DNA of 64,000 bases from Tethya wilhelma (lineage: Eukaryota > Porifera > Demospongiae > Tethyida > Tethyidae): positions 393,767-457,766 of the forward strand of contig CAXIPT010000001.1 of assembly GCA_964030475.1 (NCBI GenBank), written 5' to 3'. Below are positions 50,201-62,087 of this stretch, one piece after another (position 1 is the first letter of the stretch; every line of letters starts with the position of its first letter). Below the pieces are notes generated by a model. It made no database searches, was not told the origin of the DNA, and saw only the letters and a list, made by a program, of their open reading frames with translations. Both the position numbers and the translations under genes were made by a program.

Positions 50201-53200
50201 AAACAGAATTGATCATCTGTATGTATCCTATTGATAATTATTATACACAATCATAGTATAATTTATTATTGTAAAATTTAATGATTTAAGTGATTAACGA
50301 AAAATACATATGCCATGCACCTTTTTATGTTTTGCATGCACCTATAACTTCATTTATTTACATTCAACACAAGGCTCTCTTCCTCTTTGTTTTTGAAGGA
50401 AATGTTCGTGATAAAGGAGCATGGGGGGACTATTAATATCATATAATTATAATGCTGAAGCTAGGGAATATTTCACTCAGTTTATGCACTAGCTGTCAGA
50501 GGCGATTTAAAAGTTTAAAAGTGTTGCTAGGAAAATGATTACCTTGGTAGTACTAGATCCACAAGATTTGACCACATATCCTTGTTTTCTAATGTCATCA
50601 AGAGGAATAATCAGCTCAAAGCCATCCGAGCCTTCAGCAAGTTCCACTGTCTCGTAGGCAGAAAAGAATGGTTTAGAGTCAGGAAACGTTGACTCCAGTT
50701 CATCCTTCAAATGCTATACAAGCCAAATATTTATTATTATGCATGCACATGACAATGCTGCATACCAATTAATGTAAAGACAGCAGGCCAACCTTGATAA
50801 AGGCATTGTGTTCATAACAAACACTAAACACGGTATGCATACAGGGTCCCAGTGTTTGAAAGGGCTTCAGTGTTACATCAACAGGGTGAATAAAAACTGC
50901 ACTGTATTTCTCCACCATACCTATATTTTATTAAGTCATAAAATTAATAATAATTATAATATATCATCATTGTAACAAACTATCAGAGGCAACAGTATAA
51001 TTATATACGTCTTACATTTAGATCCGGCAATAGTAATTTCACAAAAGGATTTAAGGGAAACTGTTCCAGTGGAAGACTCAAAATCAAACTCTCCTCCTGA
51101 CAGTCTGGTGAATTTGAGCTCTTTGGTTGTAGATGTGGAGTGAAGAAATGTTAGTTCATTGACGTCTTTCCTGGAAATAAGCTTTCCATAGTGTAACATT
51201 GACAGCTGAATTTTTTCTTGAAAGTTTTTGTTAAAAGTTGAGATTTTATATATCGGACTTAGCAGCTTCAGTCCCTGTGGAAGAATGATGGCATCTTTTG
51301 AATCAGGGACAAAGCTTTGGGTCTGCACATAAATAGAATCATTCTCTGCGACTGCTCCAGATGGAACAGTAATTGTAATTCCCTCATCTGGGCCAAGTAT
51401 AACCTTCCCCTTGTGATCCACAACCTCCACTTGAGGAGGTACTAACGGAAGAAGTTGACAAAGTGGTTTAGACAGGAGTGTTGGTTCATTGTTCCCAGAA
51501 CATCCTTCCAGAGATACTTGGGTAACTGCAAATTTACAATATTGAAAATAATTATAATTATAACTGTTACAGTGTGCATTAATAAAAAATCTTATACTAT
51601 AATAGTCTATATCATACGTACGGTAGTACGTATAGTAGGAATGGGCCGACTGTCCCATAGACACAATACAAAATGTTGATGCTTATATACTTTCAAGAAA
51701 AGGAAGATAAGCCTTCAAATGCATTTTATAGCCTCCCCCATACAGTTTTCTTACTGTACTAACGAAGAAAACTGGCAGAAAGTCTCTAGAGCACTCTGGA
51801 GAGAGCGCTGGCGAGAAGCCAGAAGAGTGCAATTTTGTTCTCCCCTTCCTTCCTAACTGACTTACTTGAACACGATTTCCAGACAAACTAGCCAACTTTG
51901 ACTATATAGTGAGACTTCATTTCATGCAGATTACGTCCTTTTCGACTCGTTTGCTGGCGAAAAGGCAGCAAACAAAAATCTAGGCAGCTTTGAAACTCTC
52001 GATATAAAATACTGTACTTTTATTTAGCCATTTTGATGTAGGTAAAGGTCGTTAATAGACCACGTGGTTTGCATGCATATAATGCGTATGCGCATCAAAT
52101 GTACACTTCTGGCTTTTTGTAGAGACTGACTAGTCTCTGCTGTGTGATTTTCTCCATGCGATTGAGCACCTTGGTGTTTAAAAAAGTGAATGAACAAGTA
52201 TTAAAAATTTTATAAAAATGAGAGGTGTAGGAATGGGCAGTGCGGTAAAAAGCAATGAAACAAGGCAAGTCTCTGAATTTCGGCACATGACTACTTCATT
52301 TTTTGTGCCCTACTCTTTGTATACCTACATTCTAAATGAATTGTTACTTCATCCAAATTGGTCAAGTGATTGCTTACATTGACTCATGAGCCAAATGACC
52401 AACATCTATAATAATGGAATTCAAACTTGCAATCGACTCAGGCATGAAAATGAAGTAGTCATGTGCCGAAATTCAGAGACTTGCCTTGTTTCGTTGCTTT
52501 TTACCGCACTGCCCATTCCTACACCTCTCATTTTTATAAAATTTTTAATTATAATATCACACAACAACACATGTACATTTACTTACCAACTTTGAGTGTG
52601 GCATCATTAGAATGTATAACTTCTTTGACCCTAGTTCCATCCTCACTCTGTATCACCATGGATACTTCACACCTGTAGCGGCCTTCATACTGTGCAAGAA
52701 CAGCACTGATGCACAGAGTGGACTCATTGGCTCCTCTGCAGTAGGGATGGGTCTCAAGAGTGATTTCTATATCATCTTTAAACCATTGGTATTGGAACGA
52801 GGCTGCTTCTTTTTGTCCAATTCCTATCCCTGTGGCTTTAATCTCAAAAGAAACTTCATCACCATACATTTTCCTCTGGTTCTCAGGTTGTTTTGTGATT
52901 TGTAACTGTTTCGGAAACCACAAGTGGCAGTTACTAATGAATTTCGGGTCAAATACTTTATTCTTTGACAGTTCTTCTTCACTTCTAAGGCACTGGAAGA
53001 AAGAGTTGTTGCTGAGAAAATCATACCACAAGAGTTTTGGAGATCTGAGTGAACCAGTCCTTGCTTTATTAAGAATCAAGTCATGAGTATCTGAATGCTG
53101 GGGACATTTAAATCCTATTTCATATATTGGGTCTGAAGATAAGCTTGGCAGATTTAAGTGCTTTATCTGTGATATTACTTCATCAAGAGTATCACAAACT

Positions 53201-55802
53201 ATCTGAAAAACATGTTTACAAAAGTCAGTAGTGCTGATTGTATCTGCATGAAGAGAGTTAACATGGATTTCGAATCGCTTTGGGTGTAATAAAAGCACGA
53301 CACTGAAGCAACCTGTTTCATTTAGGTCTCGACCTTCTGACTCAGGCTGAGTATCATAAATATGAAACATAAACATGTCTTTATACAGTGTTTCTTCATC
53401 AGGAGTGTCACTGACAAGTACCCATCCCAATTTTTGGGAGTAAATTTTACTCACAAGCCTGGCAATCATTGCACAGAACAAACCCATAGGAACAAAGCCA
53501 AATTTAAAGTGGATCATAAGAGGAGGAGGATTTGTATCAATTACTGTCACTTTACTTTGTTCAATCACTTTTAATTTCTCATTTGGTGCACACCTCAGTA
53601 TGGCTGGGAATAAGTACCACCTGGTAGATTTACTATGTGATGGAGGTGTGATAGGAGCGATGATGTTGAGATGTTGAAGAAGAGAGATTAGTTTGGCAGG
53701 AGGAAGAAGCTCATCTGTGTTTCCAATGACAGCCTTTTCGATATCTTCAAAGCTAAACTGACCAGTTCTTGTAAATCGGTTGCTGGCAGTATCATCACTG
53801 CTGAAGGTTTGAATAATTAATGCTGTAACACTGTCAAACACGACTTGTGAGTCACAGATGACTACATCTTTCAGATCTTCAATGTTTGGGAAATGCATTA
53901 AGCTACCCACAATGTGATGGAAGAACCATAAAGCATCCTCTACATCAGGAACATAAAGCTTTCTTGCAATGTCGTCACACTGATCTCGACTTATAACACG
54001 AAAATGAACAGGTTTGGGATCGACAGAGGCTTCTGAATTTTGCTGTATCTTAGATTGAAGCACTAGTTTATGGAGAAAAATGCTGAACATCAACCAAGCA
54101 GCAGGAACTTCATATTCCTTAAACTTTGTTTCAATAATTTCTTCTAGTTGTTTACGAAATGTTTTTATCTCCTGTTCATCACCAGTCTCATTGTCAATAG
54201 CCAATAGGAGGCTACTTGGGTCAGATGGTGGACGACATAAGACACTTTTATACATGTCATTTTGTAATACCTCCTCTAACTCCTTCTGAACAGCTTTGTC
54301 TTTTTCAGCAACACTGATGTGCTCTCTTAGCAACTTATCCTTATGTGTACCAATGAGAAGAACAGCTTGAGAAAAATTCCTGTACTCATGTGCAGTGTTC
54401 TCTTCAAGGTAAGAAAAAGCAAAAATACTTGAAAGGATCTGAAAGATGATCTCCTGAATTGTATAAGAAGATTCATAGAGTGAAATCTCCTTTTCTTTGC
54501 TAGCATATTGTACAGTTTGTCTGCTTGTAAGCTCTTGAAGTAGATTCATGAACACAAGGTACATTGCTGGTCCGATAGTTAGTACTGGAAGCATTTCCAA
54601 AAATGCTGGCTGGCCACCAATATCTATCATGTTGATTAAGGATGTTCCTTTCAACAATATATCTAGATGTTTACGAGGATTTGCAGATTTCAACACTTTA
54701 TTAAATGCTATAAATACTTCCTCGTTGATTTTTTCCCAAGTTGGTTCTTGTAGAGATGGGGTTGAATGCTGTGGCTTTTCATCAGGTATTCGTAATAGTG
54801 ATTTAGATTGCTCCACTTTTTTACTATAATCAGCAATTATTGTAGATTCAACATTTGTTGAATTGTCTGGTAGAGGTTCATCATCCTGAGGTACTTCAGA
54901 TTTAGATGCATGTTTACTGGCATCTGATTCAGTTTCAATGGCTGTTGGTTGATCCATTGGCGATTTTGAAGAGACTTTAGCCTGCATTGCCCCATGACAT
55001 TGTATAAAGTTGTAAAGCAAAACTAATTCATCTTCCAGGTCAATTTTACCACCTTTGTTTGAGGTTGTGACAGATGTCCATTTGTAGGGCTTGTGTGCAA
55101 TTAACATGGCAGTTGTTTGTTCAAGTTTCTGTTCCCCGAGCTGAACTATGATATGGGTGTTTTCTGCTGCTCCAGTGCTTGGACTCACTACAATCTCCTC
55201 TGAGGAGGTTTCTAGTTCTCGTCTTGCTGTTTCAAGGTTCAGGATTTCTCCAACAAGACGGTGTCTTGCTGATGATTTACCAACTCGTGGAGGACCAGAA
55301 AAAAGAAACTTTAAGTACCTTATTGATACATTAACACCTTGTTTAAGACTTCGTTCATAAGCTTGAAAGTGCTTGAGATTTTCAAATTCTGCATAATGTA
55401 ATGATTTGCCAGTATGCAAATCAAACATTTTATTCATATAAATGTAATCAGACACAGGAATGGCTAAATTTTTAAAAAGAAAAGAAAGCAAACAAGATGG
55501 AATGGCTGTTAGAGTGTGAAAATGAGGAAAGAGAGTGTTATACATGCAGCCCATACAGGAAAAATTTTGCACACACTCTAACAGCCATTCCAACTTGTTT
55601 GCTTTCTTTAATGATTTATATAATTAGCTATTCCTATGTCTCATTGCATTTCCAATGTTTTTTTTTTTTACTAACTTGTGAAACTTTGTTTTGGGAACAA
55701 AAACTGGGCCATCTGTTCATCTTGCATGTGAAGCTCAGTTGCATGTTGTACAAAGACCTTGTGAAGTTTGTCAGCTTGCTTATAAAGATCATTGACAGCA
55801 AC
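46264..55802 (-). CDS. ROC-type GTPase, COR-like, Ig, ZU5, UPA-like, Death, PDZ, Arg/Ser-tail protein
   Basis: Exons in order: 55676-55802, 52587-55463, 51016-51525, 50793-50920, 50543-50713, 49460-49673, 48573-48875, 47305-47447, 46997-47158, 46653-46750, 46264-46558 (TAG); phases agree throughout, 1675 residues, start exon unseen. The large exon holds a Ras-like GTPase (P-loop [10 protein letters not shown]3 DIGGQPAF, G4 THKD) with a ~190-residue charged insert. A COR-like region ([24 protein letters not shown]) and an Ig-like fold ([18 protein letters not shown]) follow. Then come ZU5 ([10 protein letters not shown]), a UPA-like segment and Death ([34 protein letters not shown]). The last exons give an MPP-like PDZ ([23 protein letters not shown]) lacking its final strand, and an RS/KR-rich tail. 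Parts resemble ROCO and UNC5/PIDD-type signalling proteins. A scaffold n at 47243 separates Death from PDZ, so those may be two genes. Confidence 0.75.
46931..46995. repeat. (CA)n microsatellite at the PDZ-exon donor
   Basis: On the - strand this tract forms the donor itself (ctg|gtgtgtgtg), so the 5' splice site is the first unit of a GT microsatellite. Confidence 0.9.
47243..47282. repeat. Single n followed by (CA)n
   Basis: A scaffold join beside a CA tract, between the Death-side linker exon and the PDZ exon of the - strand gene. Confidence 0.9.
47845..48533. mobile_element. Repeat element with AAGCCTCGGCAC termini
   Basis: aagcctcggcaccc at the left faces cgtgccgaggctt at the right. 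The right ~230 bases (acggacagacacacac, tctgcacgtgc, gatctcagaaactacagcg) recur inverted at 58595-58800. It sits in an intron of the large - strand gene. Confidence 0.65.
49797..49956. mobile_element. MITE-like foldback element, TACCGTATAGCCG termini
   Basis: The ends taccgtatagccgaaatatt and aatatttccggctatacagta are inverted repeats, with internal ttgacgg/ccgtcaa pairs. It shares the terminal bases of 26146-26366 but has a different interior. Confidence 0.8.
51601..52545. mobile_element. TACGTAC-hairpin element (copy B)
   Basis: Collinear with 30713-31680 over its whole length (tacgtacggtagtacgta, gagcactctggagagagcgc, agtcatgtgccgaaattcag). It fills the intron between the GTPase/Ig exon and the ZU5 exon. 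Confidence 0.85.
55482..55608. repeat. Inverted repeat (~37-base arms) beside an acceptor
   Basis: gcaaacaagatggaatggct at 55490 pairs with agccattccaacttgtttgc at 55582. The loop is about 50 bases. The structure lies in the intron upstream of the large GTPase exon (acceptor at 55464), which could affect its splicing. Confidence 0.8.
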
Positions 55803-55806
55803 CTAC

Positions 55807-56700
55807 AAAATAATATAGGCTATTACTATACAGGAGAATGTATGGCATTATGGGGCGAGTGTGAGCTATACGGTGCTCTTTGTCAAACTCTTATGGACTT
55901 AGTTTCTCAGGATTTTTCAAGAAACAATGCATGATGCAAGCAGGCAGGATTTTATTTTATTTCCAGGGGGTATAACTCTACTTTCCATGAATATTGCATA
56001 TCCTCAATAAAACACTAGAGACGGTCTTTATAATGTAAGAATCAATTAAAAATTAGCAATGCAGTAGCTATGAAACTGAAGTGGGCAGGCCTGAGAAAAT
56101 AAGATTTTTTTTTACGGGCCTTAGATCACTGCATAAGTAACGAAGTAATATCTTCAAGTTGAGCATTCTGTTCTGTCTCTGAATGCAATGATTGCATTCT
56201 TAGCTAAAAGACTGAACAAAGGAGTAAACACTTGAAGCGTTGATCACTGAGGTGACAAGTAGAATTAGTGTGGTTGTCGTCAAACTTAAGTGCACGATCG
56301 TCACAAACATAACCTACATTTTACTATTAATTGATGTATGTACATCCATAGCTATATAAACTCGCCACTGACCACCCACCATATATATAGCTCACGTTAA
56401 CCTAATTACAAAATTAATGACAATATTAATACTTTGAAATTTAACAGTGCTTGGCACAAATTTACAGACAGAATTTTTCCACATGAAATGTGAAATTTCG
56501 CATAATTTACTCATGCATTATACTCACCTCTATATAGCTATCAAGCCAATTATATGTTCTATATGTGTGTACAAACTACATGCCACAACATACCCAGCAG
56601 ATGCACCCANCTTTTATTTTCAATTGTATATTTTGATATAGAAATCTTGGACACACCCCTTCACGATTCACTAATTAAATTAGTGATAGCAAAAGTACCG
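55807..56700. other. AT-rich stretch upstream of the ROC GTPase exons
   Basis: No coding similarity was recognised. It may contain the unseen first exon and promoter of the - strand gene, and includes a scaffold n at 56610. Confidence 0.4.
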
Positions 56701-57019
56701 CCCACTCAAAATACTCTAACCTTAAGAGGAAGTTTTGGTTCTGATAAAGGTGTCTGTGGATGAATATATGCATGCACAAACACATAATAATTAGACTATG
56801 TATATCACCAGGGCACTGCACTGTGACCATGGCCTTGGTCCCTACCGGAACAGTGCTCCACTCTTTGTGGCAGCACTGTCTTCAGGTAGAGTGACTGCAG
56901 TAGCAGTTGTGGAGTCCACAGACATATTGTTCGCTCTATGTTTGGAGTATCATAGTCAGTGTGTAGACTCTACAAGACACGCCCTCGGTCCTTTTATTCT
57001 CTCATGTGACGTCATTATT

Positions 57020-57044
57020 TCGAGAGAGAGAGAGAGAGAGAGAG
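57020..57044. repeat. (GA)n microsatellite
   Basis: A short GA tract. Confidence 0.9.
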
Positions 57045-57127
57045 AAAAGGATGGCTAGCTAGTAGAACAGCCCCGCCCACTGGATATGTAAGGGAAATTC
57101 CCATTGACATTAATTAATTTTTATCAC

Positions 57128-57149
57128 GCGGGAAATAAATGGCGGGAAA
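57128..57149 (+). promoter_or_regulatory. Paired E2F-like sites
   Basis: GCGGGAAA occurs at 57128-57135 and again at 57142-57149, a spacing of 14 bases in otherwise AT-rich DNA. An ATG (57160) follows closely but opens only a 16-codon frame. This is suggestive of a cell-cycle-type promoter with no gene identified. Confidence 0.35.
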
Positions 57150-57964
57150 GGGAAGTTCTATGCAGAAGCAAAAGAGAAGAAGGTTGTTTGTTCTACAATG
57201 CCGTACGTAGTCAGTACTAGTCATGAAGAGATTGTAAACCTGTGGTCATACTTTATCTGAAAAACAGCTGTGAATGACACTATAGATGTAAGTTAATTGA
57301 TTCAATGATTGTTCTTTTCACTGTGTGTCCGAAGTCACTTGATTGTGTCTAGCAAGACCTGTATCAGACTGTGTTACTACTACAGCTAGAATTGTGTGGT
57401 GGCACAGTGTTTCAAAGCACTAGACTATATGTTATTGCCGATGGCTTTTATATGGAGTGACTGTCAGTGTTAGCTGGTGATGATGTAATTTAGTGCCTGG
57501 TGTACATGCCGCTACTTAGTGATTCTGAATGATTGATAACACAAAATGTTACAAGCTAATAGTATCTTTCAAATCATTGTATGCATGGTTTAGTTAGTGG
57601 ATTAATTCAGTGTTTATATAATAGTGACTGTCATGGTGTTTACAAGGTAGCCACAAATTCTTGAAAAATGCAAACCCTGTTCTTGATAACTACGTACAAG
57701 TTGGGGCTTCTAGCGTGCTAGTCCCATGCCCACAGACTTCTCCCTCACATGTGGGAAAAGAAGCGGGTTTGGTACAGTTCGAAGGATTTTTTGGTCTTGC
57801 TGACTAATGCTCATACTGTGGGAGTTGTCTCCATGAATCACTACGAGGGTTGTATACACAAACAGTTTGTCGATCATTCTTTGATGATGCCCATCCTCCT
57901 CCAAAGTAGACGTCTCCTTTCATCACCAGGGCACTGTGACCATGACCTTGGTCTATCAAGCTAG

Positions 57965-58427
57965 TCTAAGACCCATTTTTCGCTTTTAAAATTAACACCC
58001 TTTTCCTATGGCTAACACTGCAAAAAATGGATGAAGCAGAGGTCTCTTTTAATTAGTACAAAAAATCTTGTACTAAAATCTGATTGGTCAGAAGTAATCA
58101 TTATTCTGACTCAATTTATGCGTGTGGTTTGTTACCTGCACATAGCTTCATTAAACAGCCACTACTAGACTGCGTAATGTTTTAATTCATTTAGGTTAAT
58201 TGTTCACAACAACTATAGCTGAATAAGTTGACTGATCAAAGTTATAACTTGGAGAAACTGCATGTGTCCCTCTTGAATTTTGTCAAAGCTCTCTGTCGTC
58301 TAGCTGCTGTTGTCTGCCATGACTGGTAGAGTTCCTATCATAGTATGATAGTAAATAATAGTGTCTGTGTTTGCTGCTGTCCAAGTCATCAGGACATTTA
58401 GAGCCACAGATAAGCTACCTATAATTA
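57965..58427. other. Non-coding stretch, nothing recognised
   Basis: No gene, repeat family or RNA could be identified here. Confidence 0.4.
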
Positions 58428-58568
58428 TAGCCTCGTACCCAGCCCTCCCATCCATCAAAGAAAAGTGAGGACCTGGTACACACTTTTTGTAGAGGCTCAA
58501 TTTTCCCAGTAAACACATCAATATCTTCTTTTGATGGGAGCTTTTCGAGGGGTCTCGGTACAAGGCTA
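58428..58568. mobile_element. TAGCCTCG foldback element (copy 7)
   Basis: tagcctcgtacccagccctc faces gaggggtctcggtacaaggcta, and a second inner pair (cccatccatc / gatggga) extends the foldback. Confidence 0.7.
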
Positions 58569-58594
58569 ACTGCAAGCTATTGTGAACGTTAATC

Positions 58595-58800
58595 AAGTGC
58601 AGAGGGTTACGGTAGTTGTTTTGTGTGTCTGTCAACCTGTCTGTCTGTCTGTTACTCGATTATCTAAAGAATGGCAGCTCTAGAGTCAAAAATTAATCAA
58701 AGGTCCTTACCATCAAAAAAATTCATCATAATAAAATTTTGCGTGTAGAATCTTGCAATACGCTGTAGTTTCTGAGATGTGAAGCTTTTGTGCGTCTTTG
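58595..58800 (-). repeat. Inverted partial copy of the 47845-48533 repeat
   Basis: tgcagagggttacggtagtt, gtctgtctgt and gctgtagtttctgagat correspond to the right part of 47845-48533 in reverse orientation. Confidence 0.75.
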
Positions 58801-58904
58801 AGCCACTGTGTACCTTACAAAAACTGAGCTACTGTAGATCGGGAAATTTTGTAGTTCAAAATTTTGTTATGACACTGCATTTACATAAATTAAAATCATA
58901 TCTC

Positions 58905-59490
58905 TAGCCAGACTCTCCCCAAAAATGGGAGAGTCTGGTGAATAGCACATAGTAAACTCGGTTCTTGTTACCACAATCATCATGTGTTTGTGGGTTGTAG
59001 TGATGTAGTATAAATCGCAATGCAACTGCAGCTCAGCGCTAGTCACAGAAACTTGGTTGGATTTTGCTAGAACAAGGGGTTTGGGGGCTATAGAGTACTT
59101 TTCTTTGTGGTGAAGGTGCTCTCTATCCTTACCTACAAACTAAGTATGAAAAGTCAATTTTACCATAATTTGTGCACTTACTATTTTGATTTGATGACTG
59201 AGCTATGGAACGAACAGTTCCGTCATAGGCTGATTATATCTTGCTTGTACGTTAGTGGCCATGTTTCGTTGTTGTGTAAAAATGCTCATGCTGGCTAAAC
59301 TCAGAAAAACGAGAGAGAAGCTTCTTTGATTACCTTGCTGATTCCAAGTGCTATCAGATTACTTAATCTACAATCCACACCCATTTATGAAACATAATTG
59401 TGGTCATTACCAGATTTTGGTAACGAGAATGAGTTTACAATGCACTGTTTACCAGACTCTCCCATGCATTCTTTGTGGAGAGTCTGGCTA
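58905..59490. mobile_element. Foldback element with TAGCCAGACTCTCCC termini
   Basis: Each end is itself a hairpin: tagccagactctcccc with gggagagtctgg at the left, ccagactctccc with ggagagtctggcta at the right. The ~500-base interior has no convincing protein. Confidence 0.65.
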
Positions 59491-60592
59491 AAAAGTCAAG
59501 ATCTGAATAGTGTGAGTCCCATTTGTAAAGTAATCAATCTTAAATGTGTAGATAGGTTGTTTGTTTTCACATGCAATTTCAAGAGGCATGTTACCAGTAG
59601 ACATCCTGAGGAGTATAGCCTATAGGTCCGGGTTAAATATTGTCACCAAAGTTTTGCCATTCCGACTTCATTCAATTCCATTCCATTTTGGCCATGACTT
59701 TTCCATACAGTAACATATTCCCTGTGGATGATTCTAAAATCCAGGTAAGAAAGGGCTAAAATGAATCATAGCAAATTTAGAATGTGCCAGGTATCTGTAT
59801 ACAAACTATTCAACAAGTGGATCTAGCTATTGTCCATGTCATTGTGCTCCATTAGAAGAATTGGCAGGTCAGTTTGAGGATCTTGGTGTTTGCCTATAGG
59901 AACTGTACAATGTTGGTACTATTTAGACCTTGCATACAATTGGATATCTATCACAGAGAGGCTGTGAGCAAGTTTCAAGACTCTACTTGTTTTGCTAGAT
60001 TTATAAGATCATAAGTATTGTGTCTACGAGAGTCTCCGCCAGAACAAAGGAGGTTTGCAAGGAACAATATATTAAAATGATAATTTTATTAATTTTTAAT
60101 TTAGCTTAAAAAAATAGTTGAGTGTGTGTGCCTCAACTGGCTTGTTTGTGTTCTACTTACATTAGCAACAAAGTAACAGTGCACATTTGCTGCTGTCGAT
60201 CTACCTTGTGTGCTCAACAAATCAAACAAAACAAAGAATAATGGCCACCAATTAGTTATTTCATGCAAGAGTGTGAAACATATCCCTTCCTAATCACTCG
60301 TAGAGAGTGCTAGCTTGAAGCCACTACTTCATAACTGACTATATAGCTATATACTTATAAGGATTTCCAGAGAATGAGAATGTGTTGAGCCAACTTTGAT
60401 TGCATGCATGCACAAAGTAGCTAAGTTCTTTTCTTGGCTACTGCTCTAACATTCCTTGATACTCAGTTTTCATTTTGAATTGGCTTAAACAAAAATTAGA
60501 AACCTTTCAAAATTCTGAATGTAATTATACTATAGCCATCTTTTGTAGATAGAGTTCGAAGGTCATTATCAATCCACATGGCATTATTATTA

Positions 60593-61025
60593 TTATGGAA
60601 TCAACAAGTAGTAAAAATTTATGAGTGTAAGAATAGGCAGTGCTATTAAGAGTACTATGATTGGAACAAGGCACATATGTCTAATTTTGGCACATAACTA
60701 CTTCATTTTTTATGCCCATCTCTTGGCTGGCAATCTAATCTAAGTTGCCTGTCTTATACTCAGTTACTCTACTGTTAGCCAATTGATTGGTACGAATTTG
60801 AACCATTCATGAATAATACAATAATAAGCCATAAATTATAATTATTGTATAGATCATTGCTTGAACTATTTATGGCACTGAGGATACATTATAACTAGTA
60901 ATTATTATATTGATTGATCAAAAGCAAAAATGAAATAGTCATGTCCCGAAATTATTCCAATAATTTTTACAGCACTGCCCATTCCTACGCTCATTATTAA
61001 TTTTTACAAAATATTCACTACTTAT
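60593..61025. mobile_element. Diverged relative of the TACGTAC-hairpin element (copy D)
   Basis: Contains both inner arms (aataggcagtgctattaaga and ttacagcactgcccattcct) around a spacer, with many substitutions. Confidence 0.6.
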
Positions 61026-61076
61026 TATTATGAGTGATCGATAGCTGTACATAACATACATTGCAAGATTTCCAAA

Positions 61077-61887
61077 TTAATCTTTATTGTTGACCATTGC
61101 TATTTCTACTGAAGCAGTATCACTGAATAATTCACTTGTAGTGCATCCGCCCACTACCATCAGTTCATTTGTTGGGAGAACAGCTGCAAAACAACACCAT
61201 CGACTAGTCTTCATCTTGCTAATAGCCTCCCATGTGTTGGAGGAGGGATAGTATTGATGAACATCTGCAGTGGGTGTGTCCTTGTCTGAATTATAGCCGC
61301 CAATGGCTAGCAATTGCATGTTAAGAGTAACACAAGTAGAGTCTCTAACTGGTAGATCAGCAACTTTCTCCCATGCAAGATTGAACTCAGTTTGTAGTAG
61401 AGATTGAGCTTTAAGTTGACTCTGCTGACAAGACTCCAAAAAATCAGTTAGATTACATGTGTATACCGATCGTGTATGTCCATCGCTTTCGGACCATGCT
61501 CCTATGATGTAGATTCTATCATCACAGATTGTTGCTGAGGCATTGTACAGAGGTTCAGGTAAACTTGGAGCAGATTTCCATTCTTGTGTTTGTAGATCCA
61601 TGATTTCCACTGTTCTTAATGTCATTCCTTCTTCAATCCATCCTCCAGCGACTATGAGGACTTGTTCTGTACACACAACTGCAGATGATGACCTCTTGGT
61701 AGGCATCGGTGGGAACACTGCTCTCCATATCTTGGTTCCATTTTCCCTAGCGAGGCTTATTAGTTTATTTGTAGTATTGCCATTATTGTCCTTCCCACCA
61801 ATAGTAGTTAGAAAGTTATTCACTATTACCAATGAAAAATTCTCAGTTATACATTGTGGAAGCTCATTCCATGTTTTATTGTTTGAT
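61077..61887 (-). CDS. Second kelch-repeat protein, 5' end lost at a scaffold join
   Basis: An open frame of about 270 codons ending VEIAMVNNKD. Kelch blades: FLTTIGGKDNNG, VLIVAGGWIEEG, IYIIGAWSESDG, LLAIGGYNSDK and LMVVGGCTTSE with W residues in the expected strands (WRAVFPPMPTKR, WKSAPSLPEPLY, WEKVADLPVRDS, WEAISKMKTSRWC). It shares blade order with the kelch protein at 43439-44371 but is clearly a different paralogue. The upstream end coincides with an n at 61888 and no continuation is seen beyond it. It probably forms a protein-binding propeller. Confidence 0.75.
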
Positions 61888-62087
61888 NCATGCATGCCAA
61901 TCAGTATGCTGCAGAGTGTGCCACCTTATGGTTGGAGATACTGACAGGGAGTGCCGGTGGATTAATTGAGGATTAACTAAACAACTTTGCCTAGATTGCC
62001 TGCTTATATACTTTTCCCCACTTAGCTAGCTAACAGTTAAGTTCCGCCATACCTCCTCAATACTCGATCTACTTGAGCATAAAAAAT

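Larger units (their letters stand above)
56721..57950 (-). pseudogene. Kelch-gene duplicate remnants
   Basis: Three blocks match the kelch gene at 43439-44371: 57790-57950 (GDVYFGGGWASS and PRSDSWRQLPQYE type sequence, minus strand), 56806-56885 (decayed start of the same exon) and 56721-56753 (TPLSEPKLPLK, with the same cccacag-like acceptor and a new gttag donor). They are scrambled and interrupted by stops. Confidence 0.65.

Noticed and set aside
55464..55593. N-terminal extension of the GTPase open frame starting [10 protein letters not shown]
   Set aside because: It runs through the inverted repeat and intron. The acceptor at 55464 with the phase-matched exon 55676-55802 is a better start.
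58905..59490. Interior frame of the TAGCCAGACTC element (MVKVLSILTYK) as a transposase
   Set aside because: 63 residues with no DDE-type or helix-turn-helix motif visible.
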